From Gimesia benthica (lineage in GTDB: Bacteria > Planctomycetota > Planctomycetia > Planctomycetales > Planctomycetaceae), in NCBI RefSeq assembly GCF_009720525.1, contig NZ_CP043930.1:4806501-4870500 (forward strand): a stretch of 64,000 bases of DNA, given 5' to 3'. Within the stretch, counting starts at the first letter, position 1. Every line of letters begins with the position of its first letter. The notes below the pieces were generated by a model. It made no database searches, had not been told where the DNA came from, and saw only the letters and a list, made by a program, of their open reading frames with translations. Made by a program: the position numbers and the translations under genes. Positions 63,770 through 64,000 of the stretch are shown here, piece by piece.

Positions 63770-64000
63770 TCGAATTCCGCCGCGATAAATGCAGCCGGAT
63801 GCGGGATTGCCTCAGAGTGGATAGACCCGCTTTCCGGGGGATCCTGAGCTGGAATGACCAGATTTTCATCCATGTATTGTCGAGCTTTTAAGACTTCCGC
63901 ATGCACGGTCGGGAAAGGCGGAATGTCGGCGTCCCATTCCAGCAGTGTTGCCACGCCTCCCGTACGCTGATGTAGCAATTGAAACAGGTTCCAGACCGGA
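63766..64000 (-). CDS. DUF692 (MNIO, BufB/HvfB-like) enzyme, C-terminal part, cut by window edge
   Basis: About 77 C-terminal residues read from the window edge: PVWNLFQLLHQRTGGVATLL, then EWDADIPPFPTVHAEVLKAR. This matches the end of DUF692 proteins, whose last barrel strand carries the conserved IEWD-type motif (here LEWDADIP). These multinuclear non-haem iron oxidases modify cysteines of RiPP precursor peptides (for example making the methanobactin oxazolones or bufferin thiooxazoles). The tail after residue 40 (EAIPHPAAFIAAEFE) is disordered. The metal-binding residues lie outside the window. Confidence 0.85.
   Translation of the reverse strand, partial: PVWNLFQLLHQRTGGVATLLEWDADIPPFPTVHAEVLKARQYMDENLVIPAQDPPESGSIHSEAIPHPAAFIAAEFE

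Noticed and set aside
1-64000. tRNA, rRNA, tmRNA, transposase, integrase or phage genes
   Set aside because: I looked in the intergenic stretches and among the proteins and found nothing that supports any of these; smpB is present without ssrA nearby.

Overview
The window looks like chromosomal DNA from a Planctomycetota bacterium, most likely close to Gimesia/Planctomyces. Evidence: a DUF1501 protein next to a giant PSCyt/PSD1 cytochrome protein (49.4-54.1 kb), a TIGR03009-like secreted protein (56.0 kb), a neutral-ceramidase-like secreted protein, many secreted proteins of unknown function, and a moderate G+C content. This placement comes from gene families only. I see no rRNA, tRNA, insertion sequence, integrase, CRISPR array or replication origin, and base composition is even throughout.

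Layout. 0-6.2 kb is central metabolism: the cut-off start of a carbon-nitrogen hydrolase, malic enzyme followed at once by a Zymomonas-type pyruvate decarboxylase (rare in bacteria), a YciA-type acyl-CoA thioesterase and an FAD/NAD(P)-binding protein. 6.2-12.8 kb is a compact divergent cluster. A methyltransferase and a SyrP-like Fe(II)/2-oxoglutarate oxygenase run leftward. An adenylating ligase, a free acyl carrier protein, a lipoyl-less E2-type acyltransferase and an MprF-like (DUF2156) transferase run rightward. Together they read as a small carrier-protein-based pathway with no NRPS or PKS, and this is the best candidate here for an undescribed biosynthetic system. 12.9-25.8 kb holds mostly single genes: secreted proteins, an orphan beta-class DNA methyltransferase behind palindromes, an M28 peptidase with two PDZ domains, a membrane-anchored spermidine-synthase-like protein and an EF-hand protein.

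26.1-46.8 kb is a nearly complete type II secretion locus, all on the + strand. The order is a secretin-N-like protein without a secretin barrel, gspE, F, G, H, I, J, K, L, a composite GspM/PilO-Ig-GspC/PilP-like protein, gspD, a lipoprotein and a BON protein. Several features are unusual: the composite platform protein, the barrel-less paralogue and an Ala -1 processing site in GspH. The gspD frame is broken once.

46.9-64 kb is mostly on the - strand: TrhP/YegQ tRNA hydroxylation protein, a SASA-type esterase, the DUF1501-PSD1 pair, smpB (+ strand), then recO-bamD-lptE and a TIGR03009/PASTA protein, an aromatic-rich small secreted protein, an esterase fold lacking its nucleophile, a peptidoglycan amidase lipoprotein and, at the right edge, a DUF2063 (HvfC/BufC) gene overlapping the end of a DUF692 (MNIO) gene, the signature of a bufferin-type RiPP operon.

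Two genes far apart (EF-hand, gspD) lose frame at the same sense-strand octamer CCCGGGGG, each repaired by one added G, but in different codon phases. This points to sequence-level indels (sequencing error or slippage) rather than programmed ribosomal frameshifting.
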